Counted from the first letter of the stretch, positions 45,250-53,806 are shown. The stretch: 64,000 nt of DNA from RGIG5612 sp963589005 (GCA_963589005.1 CAVAJR010000005.1:40146-104145), one strand, 5' to 3'. Notes: generated by a model not told the origin, from the letters alone. A program made the numbers and translations.

Positions 45250-47448
45250 TTACAGATGCAGAACCCTGTCCCTGATCTCCTGGGTACGTCCTTGATTCCA
45301 GAACTGAGTTCCGATATATCCGCAGGTACGACGGGCTACATTCATCTTGTCTTGATCGGTGTTGCCGCAATTCGGACATTTCCATATGAGCTTGCCGTTG
45401 TCTTCCTGAATCTCGATCTCGCCATCCCAGCCGCATACCTGACAGTAATCGCTCTTGGTGTTAAGTTCAGCATAAATGATATTATCATAGATAAACTTCA
45501 TTACTGCCAGAACAGCATCGATATTATCCTTCATGTCAGGAACCTCGACATAACTTATGGCGCCGCCAGGTGACAGAGCCTGGAACTGAGACTCGAACTT
45601 CAGCTTGTCGAAGGCATTGATGTTCTCCTTAACATGGACATGATAGCTGTTGGTAATATAGCCCTTATCAGTAATGCCGTCGATTATGCCGAATCTGTGC
45701 TGCAGGCACTTGGCGAACTTATAGGTTGTTGACTCCAACGGAGTGCCGTAGAGGGAGTAGTCGATATTTTCGGCCTTCTTCCATTCTGCACATTTGTCAT
45801 TCATCTTCTGCATTATGCTGAGGGCAAATGGCGTGGCATCAGGGTTAGTATGACTCTTGCCAGTCATATATTTGACACATTCATATAATCCTGCATATCC
45901 CAGAGACAGAGTAGAGTAGCCATTATATAAGAGCTTGTCTATAACCTCACCCTTCTTAAGTCTGGCCAGAGCACCGTATTGCCATAGGATCGGCGCAACA
46001 TCTGACGGAGTTCCCAACAGACGCTCATGTCTGCAGCGCAGGGCTTTGTGGCATAATTCCAGTCGATTTTCAAATATTTCCCAGAACTTCTCAAATCTGC
46101 CGCCTGATGACAGGGCAACATCCGGAAGATTGATGGTTACAACACCCTGGTTGAAACGACCGTAATATTTGTGCTTGCCCGGCTCGTAGTTAAGAGCATT
46201 TGCAACATTGCCGATACCTGCATCAGTGAATCTGTCCGGAGTAAGGAATGATCGGCATCCCATACATACATATACATCGCCCTTCAGTTCTATCATCTTC
46301 TTCTCGGAGATGTAGTCAGGGACCATGCGGCGGGCTGTGCATCTTGCAGCCAGCTTGGTGAGCTCCCAGAATCTGGAACCTTCTGTGATATTGTCCTCTT
46401 CGAGCACGTAGATCAGCTTAGGGAAAGCAGGCGTTACCCATACGCCGGTTTCATTCTTAACACCCTGCAGACGCTGCGAGAGCATCTCTTCTATAATGAG
46501 GGCGAGATCCTTCTTCTCCTGTTCATTGCGAGCTTCATTCAGATACATGAATATTGTAATGAAAGGCGCCTGACCATTGGTTGTAAGCAATGTTACTACC
46601 TGATACTGGATAGTCTGGACACCGCGCTTGATCTCGTCACGGAGACGAGTTTCTACGAGCTCGGAGATCTGTTCAGCATCAAGCTCAACTCCTATAGTTT
46701 CCATTTCAGCATAAACAGCCTTCTTGATCTTCTGGCGGCTTACATCTACAAAAGGTGCAAGGTGAGTCAGTGTAATAGACTGACCGCCATATTGATTAGA
46801 GGCAACCTGTGCGATAATCTGAGTAGCAATGTTGCATGCTGTTGAAAAACTATGAGGACGCTCAATCAGTGTGCCTGTAATAACAGTTCCGTTCTGAAGC
46901 ATATCATCAAGATTAACGAGGTCACAGTTATGCATATGCTGAGCAAAATAGTCAGCATCATGAAAATGTATGATGCCTTCACGGTGAGCCTCCACTATAT
47001 CTTGTGGCAATAAAATACGTTCGGTAAGATCCTTGGAAACCTCTCCGGCCATATAGTCACGCTGAGTAGAATTGACAATAGGATTCTTGTTGGAATTTTC
47101 CTGCTTGGCCTCTTCGTTGCTGCAATCTATAAGTGATAAAATCTTGTCGTCAGTGGTATTGGATTTGCGGACAAGAGAACGTGTGTAACGATAAGTGATA
47201 TAGTTCTTGGACACCTCATATGCACCATGTGCCATGATCTGATATTCAACCATATCCTGTATCTCTTCCACGGAAGGGGCGCGATTCATTTTCATGCAGG
47301 AGAATTCAACACTCTCAGTGATGCGCTTGATCTGAAGATCAGTCATACGGGCATCTTCCGGTACGCTGTTGTTGGCTTTGGAAAGTGCAATCTGTATCTT
47401 TGTTACGTCAAAAGGTACTTCTGCACCATTTCTTTTTATAACGTTCAT
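45250..47448 (-). CDS. nrdD: Anaerobic (class III) ribonucleoside-triphosphate reductase
   Basis: 732 residues, starting at ATG 47448 with GGGAGG upstream. N-terminal ATP-cone (about 1-90: VIKRNGAEVPFDVTKIQIAL), the large barrel with GLYECVKYMTG and the C-terminal zinc ribbon CQVCGWDG..CPNCGNTD plus glycyl-radical site RRTCGYIGTQFWNQG. It reduces NTPs to dNTPs under anaerobic conditions and is destroyed by oxygen. NrdR boxes lie in its promoter. Confidence 0.97.
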   Translation of the reverse strand: MNVIKRNGAEVPFDVTKIQIALSKANNSVPEDARMTDLQIKRITESVEFSCMKMNRAPSVEEIQDMVEYQIMAHGAYEVSKNYITYRYTRSLVRKSNTTDDKILSLIDCSNEEAKQENSNKNPIVNSTQRDYMAGEVSKDLTERILLPQDIVEAHREGIIHFHDADYFAQHMHNCDLVNLDDMLQNGTVITGTLIERPHSFSTACNIATQIIAQVASNQYGGQSITLTHLAPFVDVSRQKIKKAVYAEMETIGVELDAEQISELVETRLRDEIKRGVQTIQYQVVTLLTTNGQAPFITIFMYLNEARNEQEKKDLALIIEEMLSQRLQGVKNETGVWVTPAFPKLIYVLEEDNITEGSRFWELTKLAARCTARRMVPDYISEKKMIELKGDVYVCMGCRSFLTPDRFTDAGIGNVANALNYEPGKHKYYGRFNQGVVTINLPDVALSSGGRFEKFWEIFENRLELCHKALRCRHERLLGTPSDVAPILWQYGALARLKKGEVIDKLLYNGYSTLSLGYAGLYECVKYMTGKSHTNPDATPFALSIMQKMNDKCAEWKKAENIDYSLYGTPLESTTYKFAKCLQHRFGIIDGITDKGYITNSYHVHVKENINAFDKLKFESQFQALSPGGAISYVEVPDMKDNIDAVLAVMKFIYDNIIYAELNTKSDYCQVCGWDGEIEIQEDNGKLIWKCPNCGNTDQDKMNVARRTCGYIGTQFWNQGRTQEIRDRVLHL

Positions 47449-47481
47449 GTGTATATAACCTCCCTTAAACACATCGCAACG

Positions 47482-47534
47482 ACACAATATGTTGTATCGC
47501 AGGTAAAAAGTATCACACTATATATTGTTAGTCA
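47482..47534 (-). promoter_or_regulatory. Two NrdR boxes over the nrdD promoter
   Basis: ACACAATATGTTGTAT (47482-47497) and ACACTATATATTGTTA (47515-47530) both fit the NrdR-box pattern and are 33 bp apart. On the minus strand TTGACT (revcomp 47529-47534) and TACTTT are spaced 17 bp, so one box covers the promoter spacer and the other the start region. NrdR would repress nrdD when dATP/ATP is high. The nrdR gene is not in the window. Confidence 0.85.
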
Positions 47535-47703
47535 ACAGGATAATTCTAAAATAAGTGTTAAGAAACTCGTAGTGCAAATCCACTAAAAAGAAGGAATTTA
47601 TTTAAGCTTTTGAATGCAAATGCCTGAAAAACAGGAAGTTTGCAGAAAACCCTTGACAGAAATGACGGTTATCGCTGTACGAACAGAGGTACACCGCAAT
47701 CTA

Positions 47704-47732
47704 TGGATAAAAAAAATACATCATGCTATAAT
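47704..47732 (+). promoter_or_regulatory. Promoter of the hydrogenase gene
   Basis: TATAAT (47727-47732) with an extended TGC just upstream; the -35 TGGATA at 47704-47709 is weak. The start codon is 43 bp downstream. Confidence 0.55.
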
Positions 47733-47774
47733 GAACGGCGGTGAAAATTGAAAAAGGGAAAAGGAGAATATTTC

Positions 47775-49286
47775 ATGAGAGGACTGTACTCTTCCAAGAC
47801 TGAGATAAGACATAGCATATTTACAGAGATAGCCAGAATGGCATATGAAGGGGACGACCCAAGCAAGCTTGAGGATCTGCCTTATAAGATCATTCCGGGA
47901 GAAATATCTGAATACAGAAACGATATATTTATAGAAAGAGCTGTAGTAGGCGAAAGACTCAGGGTGGCCATGGGTATGTCTCTGAGACCGATCACGGAGC
48001 ACGCACCTATTTCTAAGGGCGTAGAAGCTTCTATTATAGAAGAAAAATATTATGAACCGCCTCTTATTAATGTTATAAAATTTGCCTGCAATGCCTGTCC
48101 GGAGAAGAGGGTATTCGTAACCGAGGGCTGCCAGGGCTGCATAGAACATCCATGTACGGAAGTATGTCCGAAGAAGGCAATCCACCGCCGTGCAGGCAAC
48201 AGGTCATGGATTGATGAGGATTCATGCATAAAGTGCGGCAAATGCATTGACGCATGTCCTTATAATGCAATCATCAAGCAGGAACGTCCATGTACTAAGG
48301 CCTGTGGTATGGATGCCATCAAATCAGACGAATATGGCAGGGCTGATATAGACCAGGATAAATGCGTATCCTGCGGAATGTGCCTCGTAAGTTGTCCTTT
48401 CTGTGCCATTGTCGACAAGGGTCAGATATATCAGACCATCATGGCCATTAAGAGCGATACGCCTGTTATAGCATTGCTTGCCCCTGCAATCGCAGGCCAG
48501 TTCAGAGGTATGAAGAATAACAAGATAAGATCTGCATTTCAGGCATTGGGATTTACAGATGTAAGAGAAGTAGCCGTTGGTGCGGACTTATGTACTATTC
48601 AAGAGGCTAAGGACTTCCTGGAGGAGGTTCCGGAGAAGCTGCCGTTTATGGCAACATCTTGCTGCCCGTCCTGGTCAGTAATGGCCAAGAAACTCTTCCC
48701 TGAACAGGCAAAATGTATCTCTATGGCGCTTACGCCTATGGTCCTGTCAGCCAGACTCATTAAGGAAAGCATTCCGGACTGCAAGATCGTATTCGTAGGT
48801 CCGTGTGCATCTAAGAAGCTTGAGGCCAGCAGGCGAAGTATAAGAAGCTACGTGGACTTCGTATTAACATTTGAGGAAGTCGGCGGCATGATGGAAGCCA
48901 AGCAGATCGACTGGGATGCACTTCCGGATGATGGTCTTATGACCGGACCAAGTTCGGACGGAAGAGGATTTGCCCAGAGCGGCGGCGTTGCAAATGCCGT
49001 AGCCAAGGCTATCAAGAGACTGGCACCGGACAGAGAATTCAAGGTTGTTAAGGCAGAAGGCCTCAGAGAATGTAAGAAGATGATGCAGCTGGCTAAGGCT
49101 GGCAAATACAATGGATACCTGCTTGAAGGCATGGCTTGCCCGGGCGGATGTATCGCCGGAGCAGGCACATTGGAGCCGGTTAAGAAATCAGAGGCAGCAT
49201 TAGCGAAGATGATGAGCGAGGCAGACTTTGAAGAATGCCTCGATACACAGTACGAGACGCGACTGCCAGGGATTGAAAACTTGTAA
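47775..49286 (+). CDS. Monomeric [FeFe] hydrogenase, group-B-like
   Basis: 503 residues, starting at ATG 47775 with AAAAGGAG. N-terminal region about 130 long, then ferredoxin-type clusters (CNACPEKRVFVTEGCQGCIEHPC, CIKCGKCIDACPYNAI, CVSCGMCLVSCPFC). H-domain: L1 TSCCPSW, L2 VGPCASKKLEA, L3 GMACPGGCIAGAG. TSCCP and the short, non-Met L2 fit group B rather than group A hydrogenases. It would exchange electrons with ferredoxin, making or sensing H2. hydE/F/G maturases are not in the window. RBS is good. Confidence 0.9.
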   Translation: MRGLYSSKTEIRHSIFTEIARMAYEGDDPSKLEDLPYKIIPGEISEYRNDIFIERAVVGERLRVAMGMSLRPITEHAPISKGVEASIIEEKYYEPPLINVIKFACNACPEKRVFVTEGCQGCIEHPCTEVCPKKAIHRRAGNRSWIDEDSCIKCGKCIDACPYNAIIKQERPCTKACGMDAIKSDEYGRADIDQDKCVSCGMCLVSCPFCAIVDKGQIYQTIMAIKSDTPVIALLAPAIAGQFRGMKNNKIRSAFQALGFTDVREVAVGADLCTIQEAKDFLEEVPEKLPFMATSCCPSWSVMAKKLFPEQAKCISMALTPMVLSARLIKESIPDCKIVFVGPCASKKLEASRRSIRSYVDFVLTFEEVGGMMEAKQIDWDALPDDGLMTGPSSDGRGFAQSGGVANAVAKAIKRLAPDREFKVVKAEGLRECKKMMQLAKAGKYNGYLLEGMACPGGCIAGAGTLEPVKKSEAALAKMMSEADFEECLDTQYETRLPGIENL

Positions 49287-49295
49287 CTATTCAGA

Positions 49296-49536
49296 GCCAG
49301 GTAAATTTACAATAAAGCAGTGAGCCATGCTTGCATGAGCGAGATGCTTTTTGTAAATTTATCTGGCGAGATATCCGCATGAGCAAAAGAAAAGCTGCGA
49401 AGCAGCGATTTTGCGAATGCGGATATCAGCATCCGCAGGATGCAGAATAGTTACAGCAAAAGAAACAGCAAAAGAAAAGCTGCGCAGCAGCGGTTTTGCG
49501 AATGCAGATAAGCGCATCCGCAGGATGCTGAATAGT
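49296..49536. repeat. Structured intergenic region with inverted repeats and a 70-bp tandem repeat
   Basis: GCCAGGTAAATTTACAATAA (49296 on) pairs with TTGTAAATTTATCTGGC (to 49367), a stem of about 23 bp. ATATCCGCAT (49371-49380) pairs with ATGCGGATAT (49417-49426). Two 70-bp units, 49382-49451 and 49467-49536, begin AGCAAAAGAAAAGCTGCG and end GATGC-GAATAGT, with only a few differences; each contains a GCTGC/GCAGC hairpin. No coding sense is seen. Confidence 0.7.
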
Positions 49537-49578
49537 CATAATGATGTTGAATACAGATAGATATCAGGAGGAATAATA

Positions 49579-49965
49579 ATGTTAACCGCAGGAATAAAGA
49601 ATATTAAAACTGATGTTGTTACTGAGAAAAACAGCGCCAAGACCATGGGAAGCGGACTTTTGGATGTCTATGCTACACCATCCATGGTTGCCTTAATGGA
49701 AGGCTGCTGCCATGAGAGCGTTACATCAGAGCTGGAAGAAGGCTGGGGCTCAGTAGGAACTTCATTGAACATCAAGCACGTATCTGCCACTCCGATGGGT
49801 ATGGAAGTAAGATGCGAGAGTGAACTGGTGAAGGTAGATGGCAGAGCATTAACATTTGAGGTTAAAGCTTATGATGAAAAAGGACTCATAGGTGAGGGCG
49901 TTCATGAAAGATTTCTGATTCAGAACGATAAATTCATGAGCAAGACTCAGGCTAAGCTTCAGTAA
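49579..49965 (+). CDS. FlK-type hotdog thioesterase
   Basis: 128 residues. The residues T33, E41 and H67 (YATPSMVALMEGCCHES, LNIKHVSA) keep the exact spacing of Thr42, Glu50 and His76 in fluoroacetyl-CoA thioesterase FlK. The protein is a hotdog-fold acyl-CoA thioesterase. Its substrate here is unlikely to be fluoroacetyl-CoA, and small acyl-CoAs are a reasonable guess. RBS AGGAGG is 8 bases before ATG. Confidence 0.88.
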   Translation: MLTAGIKNIKTDVVTEKNSAKTMGSGLLDVYATPSMVALMEGCCHESVTSELEEGWGSVGTSLNIKHVSATPMGMEVRCESELVKVDGRALTFEVKAYDEKGLIGEGVHERFLIQNDKFMSKTQAKLQ

Positions 49966-49980
49966 TAAAATACAGTAGAT

Positions 49981-50019
49981 AAAATTGGTTTGAGTGATAT
50001 GTTACTCAAACCAATTTTT
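49981..50019 (+). terminator. Terminator after the thioesterase gene
   Basis: AAAATTGGTTTGAGT (49981-49995) pairs with ACTCAAACCAATTTT (50004-50018), then T. Confidence 0.9.
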
Positions 50020-50049
50020 AAAATGATAGAAAATTTATTCTTATTACAC

Positions 50050-50175
50050 TAAACGAACCGTGGGTGAACACATTTCGGTGAGTGATATGGCTTCGTGATG
50101 ATCAAAAATGAGTGCAGACAGCGCTCATATGAACGGAGGATATGCCACAAGTGACCACGCTCGGTGAGAGAATTT
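50050..50175 (+). promoter_or_regulatory. Possible structured leader of the dipeptidase gene
   Basis: The 50020-50213 gap has ATGAGTGC-AGACA-GCGCTCAT as a clear stem and longer imperfect pairing between ACCGTGGGTGA (start) and TGACCACGCTCGGT (end). GTGAG motifs recur. It does not fit a known riboswitch consensus that I recognise. Confidence 0.3.
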
Positions 50176-50213
50176 TTAAACAGATTTTAAATTTATAAAG
50201 GGAGAAAAATAAT

Positions 50214-51725
50214 ATGCCGTGTACAACATTACTTGCAGGTAAGAATGCAACTTATGATGGATCAACATTGATGGCGAGAAATGAAGATGCCTATTCAGGA
50301 CATTTTTCTGCCAAGAAATTTATAGTAGTTAATCCTTCGGATCAGCCGAAATTATATAAAGCAGTAAATTCTAAAGTAGAGATCCCACTTCCTGATGCTC
50401 CTATGAGATATACAGCGATGCCTAATGCACTGCCGGATGAAGGCGGAATCTGGGGTGAGGCAGGAATTAATGATTGCAATGTAGCAATGACTGCAACAGA
50501 AACCATTACATCTAACCCACGCGTGCTGGGAGCGGATCCGCTTGTTGAGGCGGGAATCGGCGAGGAAGATCTGCTTACCATAGTGCTTCCGTATATTCAT
50601 TCAGCCAGAGAGGGCGTTATACGCCTGGGCAGTCTATTAGAACAATACGGTACATATGAGATGAACGGCATAGGATTTCAGGATACCGACGAGATATGGT
50701 GGCTGGAAACTATCGGCGGACACCATTGGATTGCCAAGAGAGTTCCGGACGATTCATATGTGGTAATGCCTAATCAGCAGGGCATAGATTTCTTCGATTT
50801 TGCAGATGCATTTGCTGAGCAGAAAAATCATATGTGCTCAGCGGATATGGTTGAGTTTATCACAGACAATCATCTGGATCTTACGGTCTATGATGAGGGA
50901 TGTGAGGTGGATCTGTGCGAGGAGACTATGTTCGACATGAGGGCTGCGCTGGGAAGCCACAGCGACTCAGATCATGTATATAACACACCTAGGGCCTGGT
51001 ATATGTTGAAATGTCTGAATTCTAACACCTGCTGTTGGGAAGGCGAGGGAGCGGACTTCACGCCGGAATCTGATGACCTCCCGTGGAGCATGGTGCCGGA
51101 GCACAGACTTACGATAGAAGATTTTAAGTATATCCTGTCGTCTTATTATCAAGGAACGGAGTACAATCCGTACAGCCATTCGACTGATTCACCAAAGCAA
51201 GGCAAATATCGTGTGATCGGCATCAACAGAAACAACTTCCTGTCAGTTACACAGCTGCGCCCGTACATGCCGGAGCAAATAAGGGGCATACAGTGGATTG
51301 CTGAGGGCTCTAATCCGTTTAATACGATCATTCCGTTTTATACAAATATAAGAACGACTCCGGAATATCTGGCTAATACGCAGGCAACGCCTACTACAGA
51401 GAACTTCTATTGGACTAATCGTATCATCGGTGCTCTGGCAGATGCACATTATGGCAATGCCATCATGCATGTAGAACGCTACCAGCTGAAGACCGTAGCA
51501 ACTGCTTATAATATGCTGAAAGAAGCAGATAAAAATATGAAGGGACTGCTTGATGCTTCATCGGATGCCGTGCAGACTTCGACTGAAGACATTCAGGCAC
51601 AGCTGGAGGAGTACAACCAGAAGATGGCAGATATGCTTAAGGATAAGACCTATGACCTGCTTAATAACGTGCTGTTTACAGCCAGCAACGAGATGAAGAA
51701 TGCGTTCTCAAGGTCGGACTCGTAA
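50214..51725 (+). CDS. pepD: C69-family dipeptidase
   Basis: 503 residues starting MPCTTLLAGKNATYDGSTLM, an Ntn-hydrolase dipeptidase (PepD/PepDA) with Cys3 as the expected nucleophile after removal of the first residues. NEDAYSGHF, EAGINDCNVAMTATE and NQQGIDFFDF fit the family. It hydrolyses a broad set of dipeptides in the cytosol; no signal peptide is seen. RBS GGGAG is 8 bases upstream. Confidence 0.92.
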   Translation: MPCTTLLAGKNATYDGSTLMARNEDAYSGHFSAKKFIVVNPSDQPKLYKAVNSKVEIPLPDAPMRYTAMPNALPDEGGIWGEAGINDCNVAMTATETITSNPRVLGADPLVEAGIGEEDLLTIVLPYIHSAREGVIRLGSLLEQYGTYEMNGIGFQDTDEIWWLETIGGHHWIAKRVPDDSYVVMPNQQGIDFFDFADAFAEQKNHMCSADMVEFITDNHLDLTVYDEGCEVDLCEETMFDMRAALGSHSDSDHVYNTPRAWYMLKCLNSNTCCWEGEGADFTPESDDLPWSMVPEHRLTIEDFKYILSSYYQGTEYNPYSHSTDSPKQGKYRVIGINRNNFLSVTQLRPYMPEQIRGIQWIAEGSNPFNTIIPFYTNIRTTPEYLANTQATPTTENFYWTNRIIGALADAHYGNAIMHVERYQLKTVATAYNMLKEADKNMKGLLDASSDAVQTSTEDIQAQLEEYNQKMADMLKDKTYDLLNNVLFTASNEMKNAFSRSDS

Positions 51726-51962
51726 GATCTGGGGCAAATTATCAAAATCGCCGTATAGCAGATACTATGCGGCGATGTACATAAATATTAGAACAGTTCC
51801 GCCATGTATAGCGGCAGATGAAAAATTTCATCTTTTTCTATGTGATTATTGCGGCTTTTATTGCCGGAATGGGGATAATGTTTCAGGTTGTAACTTCAAA
51901 TGCACGAAAAAGCAACTTAGATAAGCCCGATATTGCACGAAAAAGCGACTTCAAAACTTAAT

Positions 51963-52571
51963 TTAATTCAACTGAATATCTTTTGCATATGAGTAAGATA
52001 TTATCTCGCCTTGTTTTGTGGAATAGTATCCTTTTTCTCTATGTGAATACTTGGATATATCAACAGAACCAAAATCTTTAAATTTTTCATATATCCGTTC
52101 GAGTACGTCTAATTCATCTTCGGATAAAACTCCTATCGGCATATTGCATTCCGGTACAACCTGATGTTTCTCGTATCCGTTGTCATAAACCACTTCAATA
52201 TGTGCGATATGATCAGCAGACATTTTTCCAAAGAGCATATCAAAATTTTCAGGAACTGGTCCATATGGTAAGTGAGCATACTTTAATCCAGACATCGAAA
52301 TTCCGTTCTCTTTATAGAAAATCATATCCGAATAATTAAGGAGCTTCATAAGTTTTGTCTTCAACAGCTCAGAGCTTCTATGTGCAAAAAATAAAACCAT
52401 AGCACATAATTTTTCATAATCGAATCCTTTGAATCCATTCTCTTCGCTAGGGATTCTTGAAAAAAAACGATTCAAAGAATCTTTTACCTGTGAGATATTC
52501 TGTATCTTGCTCAAGTTTTTCAATAGTATCGAGTAATTTTGCCTTCTGCCATTCATCAATAGCAATCTCAT
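51963..52571 (-). CDS. Panacea/SocA-like (DUF4065) domain, second half of a split antitoxin
   Basis: The open frame is 202 residues, but the meaningful part begins about at RFFSRIPSEENGF (52460). The Panacea domain covers YEKLCAMVLFFAHRSSELLKTKLMKLLNYSD..YAHLPYGPVPENFD. In related proteins this domain is fused behind an HTH antitoxin, as the upstream frame is here. The two frames meet at an A8 tract (52460-52467 on the plus strand). One T fewer in the mRNA would join them into a 334-residue protein. Without slippage this segment lacks its own good RBS. Confidence 0.75.
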   Translation of the reverse strand: MRLLLMNGRRQNYSILLKNLSKIQNISQVKDSLNRFFSRIPSEENGFKGFDYEKLCAMVLFFAHRSSELLKTKLMKLLNYSDMIFYKENGISMSGLKYAHLPYGPVPENFDMLFGKMSADHIAHIEVVYDNGYEKHQVVPECNMPIGVLSEDELDVLERIYEKFKDFGSVDISKYSHREKGYYSTKQGEIISYSYAKDIQLN

Positions 52572-52968
52572 TCTCTGTCAAATATGTTCTCATATTTTCA
52601 GGCTCTCTTAAAAATAGTAAAAGGCTATTATGAGCCTTATCTTGTACTGATCCATTTTCATATCTGCAGATAGTCTTATCACCCCAATTCAATAACTTGG
52701 CAAAACTTCTCTGGCTAAGACCATATTGCTCCCTTATTTTTTTTATTTCTTCTGGGAGAAGAAGCTTATGTCTTCTGCGATATTCATTGTATGCATTAAC
52801 AAGCGTTTCAGAATCCAGTTCCTCGCAGAATAATTCCTCTCCGCATTCAGTACACACCAGAATCTGAGCTTCGACTGTAATTTCTTCACTGCATACCTTA
52901 AGTGTTTCTGGTCTGGTAATAATTTTGGTTTCAACCTCTTTTCCACATGTGTCACAATATTCCATCAT
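52447..52968 (-). CDS. MqsA-like antitoxin, zinc finger + HTH, first half of a split gene
   Basis: About 173 residues from ATG 52968 (GGAGG 8 bases upstream). N-terminal YgiT/MqsA-type zinc finger CDTCGKEVE..CTECGEEL (residues 5-45) and a helix-turn-helix KIREQYGLSQRSFAKLLNWGDKTICRYENG (about 80-110). The ORF ends KRFFESFFFKNP at the A8/T8 tract, where frame changes into the Panacea domain. It is 10 bp after the MqsR-like toxin and would neutralise it and repress the operon. Confidence 0.85.
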   Translation of the reverse strand: MMEYCDTCGKEVETKIITRPETLKVCSEEITVEAQILVCTECGEELFCEELDSETLVNAYNEYRRRHKLLLPEEIKKIREQYGLSQRSFAKLLNWGDKTICRYENGSVQDKAHNSLLLFLREPENMRTYLTENEIAIDEWQKAKLLDTIEKLEQDTEYLTGKRFFESFFFKNP

Positions 52969-52987
52969 CACATTCACCTCCGCTTAC

Positions 52988-53335
52988 CTAACTATAGTCA
53001 TCCTCATGGAAACTTAGGCATTTGAGGACATCCTCTCCATTTCGATTTTGGATTTTAAGTTTAACATAGAATTGTTCACCATCTACATCTTTCTTAAACT
53101 CCCATATATCTCCCGGCTGTGCCAGATCAAAATCTTGTTTTGGCCCCTTATAATAATCTCCGACTACCAGCCCTATAATTTCACTTTTAGCATCAGCAAG
53201 TGTCATTCCATGATCGGCAAGTGCTTGCATATTTTTCCCTCGCGGAATAAATACATATTTCCCTGCAGCCATCAAATTCTTCGCTTTTGCAAGAGATGCT
53301 GATATATCGGACGAACTAGCTAGATTTGTGCTCAC
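52988..53335 (-). CDS. mqsR: MqsR-like type II toxin
   Basis: 115 residues, GTG start with GGAGG 8 bases upstream. The C-terminal pattern SEIIGLVVGDYYKGPKQDFD...DIWEFKKDVDGEQFYVKLKIQ...LKCLSFH resembles MqsR, the RelE-like mRNA interferase that cuts at GCU. Gene order toxin then antitoxin with 10-20 bp between them is the mqsRA arrangement. Sequence similarity is moderate, so other RelE-like toxins remain possible. Confidence 0.78.
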   Translation of the reverse strand: MSTNLASSSDISASLAKAKNLMAAGKYVFIPRGKNMQALADHGMTLADAKSEIIGLVVGDYYKGPKQDFDLAQPGDIWEFKKDVDGEQFYVKLKIQNRNGEDVLKCLSFHEDDYS

Positions 53336-53358
53336 TTAGTTGCCTCCGTGTACTATAT

Positions 53359-53386
53359 GTTATATCCAAATCGCGCTTATTGTCAA
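53359..53386 (-). promoter_or_regulatory. Promoter of the toxin-antitoxin operon
   Basis: On the minus strand TTGACA (revcomp 53381-53386) and TATAAC (revcomp 53359-53364) are 16 bp apart, leaving a short leader to the GTG at 53335. Confidence 0.65.
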
Positions 53387-53389
53387 CAA

Positions 53390-53413
53390 AAATGCGGTCA
53401 TATGACCGCATTT
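53390..53413. terminator. Perfect 24-bp palindrome upstream of the TA promoter
   Basis: AAATGCGGTCATATGACCGCATTT sits 3 bp from the -35 of the TA operon. It could insulate the operon from the neighbouring fragment or serve as an operator. Confidence 0.6.
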
Positions 53414-53414
53414 G

Positions 53415-53630
53415 CTAGCAATAAGCCCCATTTCCGCATTCTTTGCAAACTGTCCCAGAAAGTCTACTGCTATAATAGACATATATGATGTTCGGCCAAT
53501 GAGGATCGAACTCTCCGTCCCAGAAGGCAACAGGAATGGCTTCGTGTCTAGGAATATTAAGTGTAAAACGTGAATCTACAACCTGAATTTTGAGCGTGCT
53601 TTCCCCTTGGGAAAAAATGTTTTTTAAAGT
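53415..53630 (-). pseudogene. 71-codon open fragment without a start codon
   Basis: Minus-strand frame open from 53630 to TAG 53415-53417, with protein-like composition: RFTLNIPRHEAIPVAFWDGE, FDPHWPNIIYVYYSSRLSGT, and VCKECGNGAYC at the end. No ATG, GTG or TTG suitable as a start is in frame, so it looks like the C-terminal remnant of a small protein, perhaps cut off during insertion of the TA locus. Family not recognised. Confidence 0.42.
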
Positions 53631-53658
53631 TTACCTAGCATGGTTGGAAGTTTGAAGA

Positions 53659-53688
53659 AAATCCCCAGTGATTTCTCACTGGGGATTT
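53659..53688. terminator. Bidirectional terminator-like stem
   Basis: AAATCCCCAGTGA (53659-53671) pairs with TCACTGGGGATTT (53676-53688); it lies between the TA region and the permease gene on the minus strand. Confidence 0.8.
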
Positions 53689-53806
53689 AATGTTAAAACG
53701 CAGATAATCAAATATGCTGCATTCTGATGAAGTGGGAAGAGGACACGCAACTTTGAAAGTCGTTAAATATATCTGCAGTTTCAACGGAGGGCTTATTGGA
53801 TAATAT

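Noticed and set aside
49382..49536. Two 70-bp repeats considered as a CRISPR array
   Set aside because: Only two units, long repeats, short 15-bp spacer and no cas genes.
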